Part shown: one piece after another, positions 61,979 through 64,000 of the stretch
Layout of the letters: every line of letters starts with the position of its first letter
Position numbering within the stretch: the first letter of the stretch is position 1
Assembly (NCBI GenBank): GCA_011009095.1
Contig: VTPC01003610.1
Coordinates: 53,883-117,882, forward strand
DNA: 64,000 nt
DNA from: Ignelater luminosus
Lineage: Eukaryota; Arthropoda; Insecta; Coleoptera; Elateridae
Direction: 5' to 3'
Program-made: the position numbers and the translations under genes
Notes under the pieces: generated by a model
Database searches by the model: none
What the model was told of the DNA's origin: nothing
Seen by the model: the letters and a program-made list of their open reading frames with translations, nothing else

Positions 61979-62047
61979 GTATATGCTAATTTCTATAATA
62001 ACAAATGTAATTAGAATTGCTACTAATATTTGAATTTATAATTTTAG

Positions 62048-62137
62048 GTGGAAATGCTCATAACAACGTTAAACATTCAAAAGCCTGTACTTAGAGCATC
62101 AGATATTTTTACGGTGGGAACTAGACTTTTAGCCTCG
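62048..62137 (+). CDS. Gr shared exon 3
   Basis: 90 bp, 30 codons, phase 0 both ends; acceptor ATTTTAG, donor GTAAGT (62138). Encodes VEMLITTLNIQKPVLRASDI and then FTVGTRLLAS, a strongly conserved Gr region leading into the seventh membrane segment. Confidence 0.9.
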
Positions 62138-62356
62138 GTAAGTTTGCTATAAAATTATTTTTAAAAAATCTTCATTACTACAAATAATCAGTAAATGTTA
62201 TTTCTGTATTATTCAAACTAATTTGTTTGTCAAACAAAAGTGGAAAGAAACCTGGAACAAATATTTTTTTATAATCGAATTCATGTCCAAGTCTTTTGTT
62301 TTATTTAAATGCGCGCCAAAAATATAAATATTAATTAAATATTTTTATTTTTGCAG

Positions 62357-62425
62357 ATATCTGGAACAGTTGTTACCTATGTTTTGGTAGCATTACAATT
62401 CCACGCATCTTGGGCGAGGCATTAA
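62357..62425 (+). CDS. Gr shared exon 4 (TYxxxxxQF motif and stop)
   Basis: Acceptor TTTTTGCAG ends at 62356. The 22 codons plus TAA encode ISGTVVTYVLVALQFHASWA-RH. TYVLVALQF is the signature of insect gustatory receptors in the last membrane segment. Three consecutive phase-0 introns near the C-terminus match the known ancestral insect Gr structure. I found no second copy in the window. Confidence 0.95.
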   Translation: MSGTVVTYVLVALQFHASWARH

Positions 62426-62441
62426 TCCACAATCACAACAA

Positions 62442-62447
62442 AATAAA
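62442..62447 (+). promoter_or_regulatory. Polyadenylation signal AATAAA
   Basis: AATAAA 17 bases after the Gr stop codon. A second AATAAA lies at 62557-62562 and may serve a longer 3' UTR. Confidence 0.55.
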
Positions 62448-62570
62448 TTAACTTAAATTATAAATATCTTAGTTAGACGTTAACAAAGAAATTTTCATAT
62501 CAAATCAAATATGGTTAGTTATATCATAATTGTGTAACTGAAGAAATCTTTAGTACAATAAAATTTAAGG

Positions 62571-62786
62571 ATGATTTCTGTAAGATGTTTTCTACCCATA
62601 CTGAAAAAATCAACTTCTAAGGCAAATTTACTTCAAACTATTCTTTCTAGCCTCTATGAAATGGTATGTCCATATGGATATACTCTGAATTTAGCTGCAA
62701 ATACAACCAGGCCACTAGGGATTGATAATCTAACAAAAGAAATCAAGATGGTTGCTAGAAACCTTGTTCTGACAAGTACTATATAA
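62571..62786 (+). pseudogene. Possible transposase fragment
   Basis: A 71-codon frame containing CPYGYTLNLAANTTRP and LGIDNLTKEIKMVARNLV. The G-Y-T-x(n)-TRP spacing weakly recalls the middle of some piggyBac-like transposases, but it is too short and divergent for a firm call. It is not recognised as part of the Gr gene. Confidence 0.25.
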
Positions 62787-63119
62787 AGTTTAAATAGGAT
62801 AGTTTTTTGACAAAATACGTTTGCATATATACGTATCCATATGGTGTCAGTGACCCTTCAGTAAAATGGATGGTATGAAAATATCTGAAAGGGGAAATTA
62901 TTTTGCCTACAGATCCATATACATCTGATGCATCAAAATATTGAAAGAGATATTGAAATTCTAGCATTGGAAACTATTTCTGAAGAGGGCCCTTCAAAAG
63001 AAAATACCAGTATAAAGTTGGTAATAGAAGAAAGATGATTCTGATTCTGAAGGCAAACAAAGTAGGTAGAAGAAGTCCAATCCAATGAGGAACGCAAAAA
63101 GCCAGAACTAGAAATGGTA

Positions 63120-63690
63120 GAGCAACAACAGATAAAGAGATAAGTGACTTTCTAGGAATATTACTTTCCATGAGAGTAGTCAGTGTCTTAATCTCACAAA
63201 GATTAGCAAACGTAATAATGTCTAAGAAGATTTAAACAGTTACGTCATTATTTTTTTAACTCAAAAGTAGAAGATACAACAGATAGATATCATAAAATTC
63301 GACCGCTGTTGGATATTATAAATAAAAGCTGCCTGAAACATATCGGTTTTTCATAGATGAAACAATCATACCGTATAAAGGAACAAAATCTAAGGCAGTT
63401 TACACAAAACAAACCCAATACGTGGGGCTTACAATTTCTTATAAAAGTTGTATCAATGATTTGTTTTTTACTGATACAGATGCTAAGAAGAATTTTGGAC
63501 TAGGTGGTACTGTTGTAATTGCACCTGGAAAAACTATTTAGGAACCTGCCAACAACATTGTGTATTTAATAATTTATCTCCCTAGCATTAGACTGTTTGT
63601 ATACCTGAAAAGAAAATTTAATAATTACAATCTAGGTGCGCTTAGGCAGAATTGAATAGATGGATGTCTTTTATCTTCAGAGAAAGAACT
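63120..63690 (+). pseudogene. piggyBac-like transposase pseudogene
   Basis: Across the + strand frames the order of piggyBac motifs can be followed: DFLGILLSMRVVSVLIS (about 63148-63200), a ...DRYHKIRPLLDIIN stretch (63275-63325), IDETIIPYKGT (63352-63390, the DExMVPYKG site with the first catalytic Asp), YVGLTISYKS, then FGLGGTVVIAPGK (63499-63535). Several frameshifts and stops separate them. Non-functional. It is distinct in sequence from the relic at 15787-16625. Confidence 0.7.
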
Positions 63691-63759
63691 TCTTTAAAAA
63701 GTTAGAGGTTAGGACGCCACGTTTTATGACATACAACGTTTTGAACTTAACAAGTAAAG

Positions 63760-64000
63760 ATGTCGACGGTACAGCAATCTTTTACAATAGAAAATTTCAA
63801 CTCGGCGACCACAACATGGTCAAGGTGGGTGAAACGTTTAGGAGGTGCATTCAAAGTATTTAATACAAAGGAAGAAATGAAGGTATACTTCATTTTACAT
63901 TACATGGGCTCACAAACATACGATATTTTGTGTGATAAGCTGGCTCCCGTTGAACCTGAAATGAAGACCTATAAAGAAATAGTTGAATTATTACAAAATT
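63760..64000 (+). CDS. gypsy-type retrotransposon gag-like frame, 5' part
   Basis: An ATG at 63760 (MSTVQQSFTIENF) opens a frame that runs without a stop to the window edge (80 codons). TTTWSRWVKRL, FILHYMGSQTYDILCDKLAP and YKEIVELLQN match the start of the capsid region of Ty3/gypsy elements of insects. The rest of gag and pol would lie beyond 64000. It begins next to the piggyBac relic. Whether the element is complete cannot be judged here. Confidence 0.75.
   Translation, partial: MSTVQQSFTIENFNSATTTWSRWVKRLGGAFKVFNTKEEMKVYFILHYMGSQTYDILCDKLAPVEPEMKTYKEIVELLQN

Larger units (their letters stand above)
8801..62425 (+). other. Alternatively spliced gustatory receptor locus (whole)
   Basis: The span covers twelve large 5' exons (A-I, K-M), one pseudo-exon (J) and three shared 3' exons. 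All are on the + strand. Each large exon ends in phase 0 at a consensus donor (GTAAGT, GTAAGC, GTAAGA or GTGAGT) at the equivalent residue, so any of them joins in frame to the exon at 61910. No second copy of the C-terminal exons was seen between the large exons. Drosophila Gr23a, Gr28b and Gr39a are established examples of this architecture. Transposons sit in most of the spacers. The alternative is a set of genes that each lost their own 3' exons, which seems less likely given intact donors. Use of each exon is inferred and not shown by sequence alone. Confidence 0.75.

Noticed and set aside
1-64000. CRISPR arrays, operons, bacterial defence systems or biosynthetic clusters
   Set aside because: The DNA is eukaryotic, with introns and animal transposons; no regularly spaced repeats or prokaryotic genes were seen.

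Overview
The window is AT-rich animal nuclear DNA and most likely comes from an insect. It contains a family of gustatory receptor (Gr) exons, numerous mariner, pogo/Tigger, piggyBac, LINE and gypsy remnants, GT-AG introns, and no operons. A beetle is my best guess, because large Gr expansions sharing C-terminal exons are known there, but this is inference and I name no species.

The main content is one extended Gr locus on the + strand, from about 8.8 to 62.4 kb. Twelve large exons (A 8801, B 14442, C 18260, D 21195, E 23217, F 28249, G 33082, H 38913, I 42674, K 49601, L 54428, M 60141), plus a wrecked thirteenth (J, 44.0-46.9 kb), each encode about 328-342 residues with roughly six membrane segments. 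Every one of the twelve ends at a phase-0 splice donor at the same point of the protein. I found only one set of C-terminal exons (61910-61978, 62048-62137, 62357-62425), which carries the Gr hallmark TYVLVALQF. The simplest reading is a single gene in which alternative first exons, each probably with its own promoter, are spliced to three shared 3' exons. Drosophila Gr23a, Gr28b and Gr39a are built this way. Each product would be about 403-417 residues. Exon F has an intact reading frame split by an apparently young DD41D mariner.

Layout: 0.5-1.2 kb, degenerate C2H2 zinc-finger sequence; 1.2-3.2 kb, Tigger/pogo element; 4.3-4.6 kb, more zinc-finger relic; 5.3-8.1 kb, two opposed LINE relics; 8.8-9.8 kb, exon A; 11.8-13.9 kb, dispersed repeats and a LINE relic; 14.4-19.3 kb, exons B and C in a tandem duplication with a piggyBac relic between them; 19.4-20.6 kb, truncated mariner; 21.2-24.2 kb, exons D and E; 24.7-26.0 kb, GC-rich island with a tRNA-like tail; 28.2-30.6 kb, exon F with the nested mariner; 33.1-43.7 kb, exons G, H and I with a transposase relic; 44-47 kb, pseudo-exon J; 49.6-55.4 kb, exons K and L; 56.4-58.1 kb, LINE relic; 58.6-59.9 kb, full-length mariner; 60.1-62.4 kb, exon M and the shared exons; 62.6-64 kb, piggyBac pieces and the start of a gypsy gag-like frame running off the end.

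Exons A, L and M form one divergent group (C-P-H-S signature), K is a singleton, and B-I form a younger expanded group (mostly C-C-H-T). All twelve share an N-terminal C-x2-C-x19/20-C-x-H motif.
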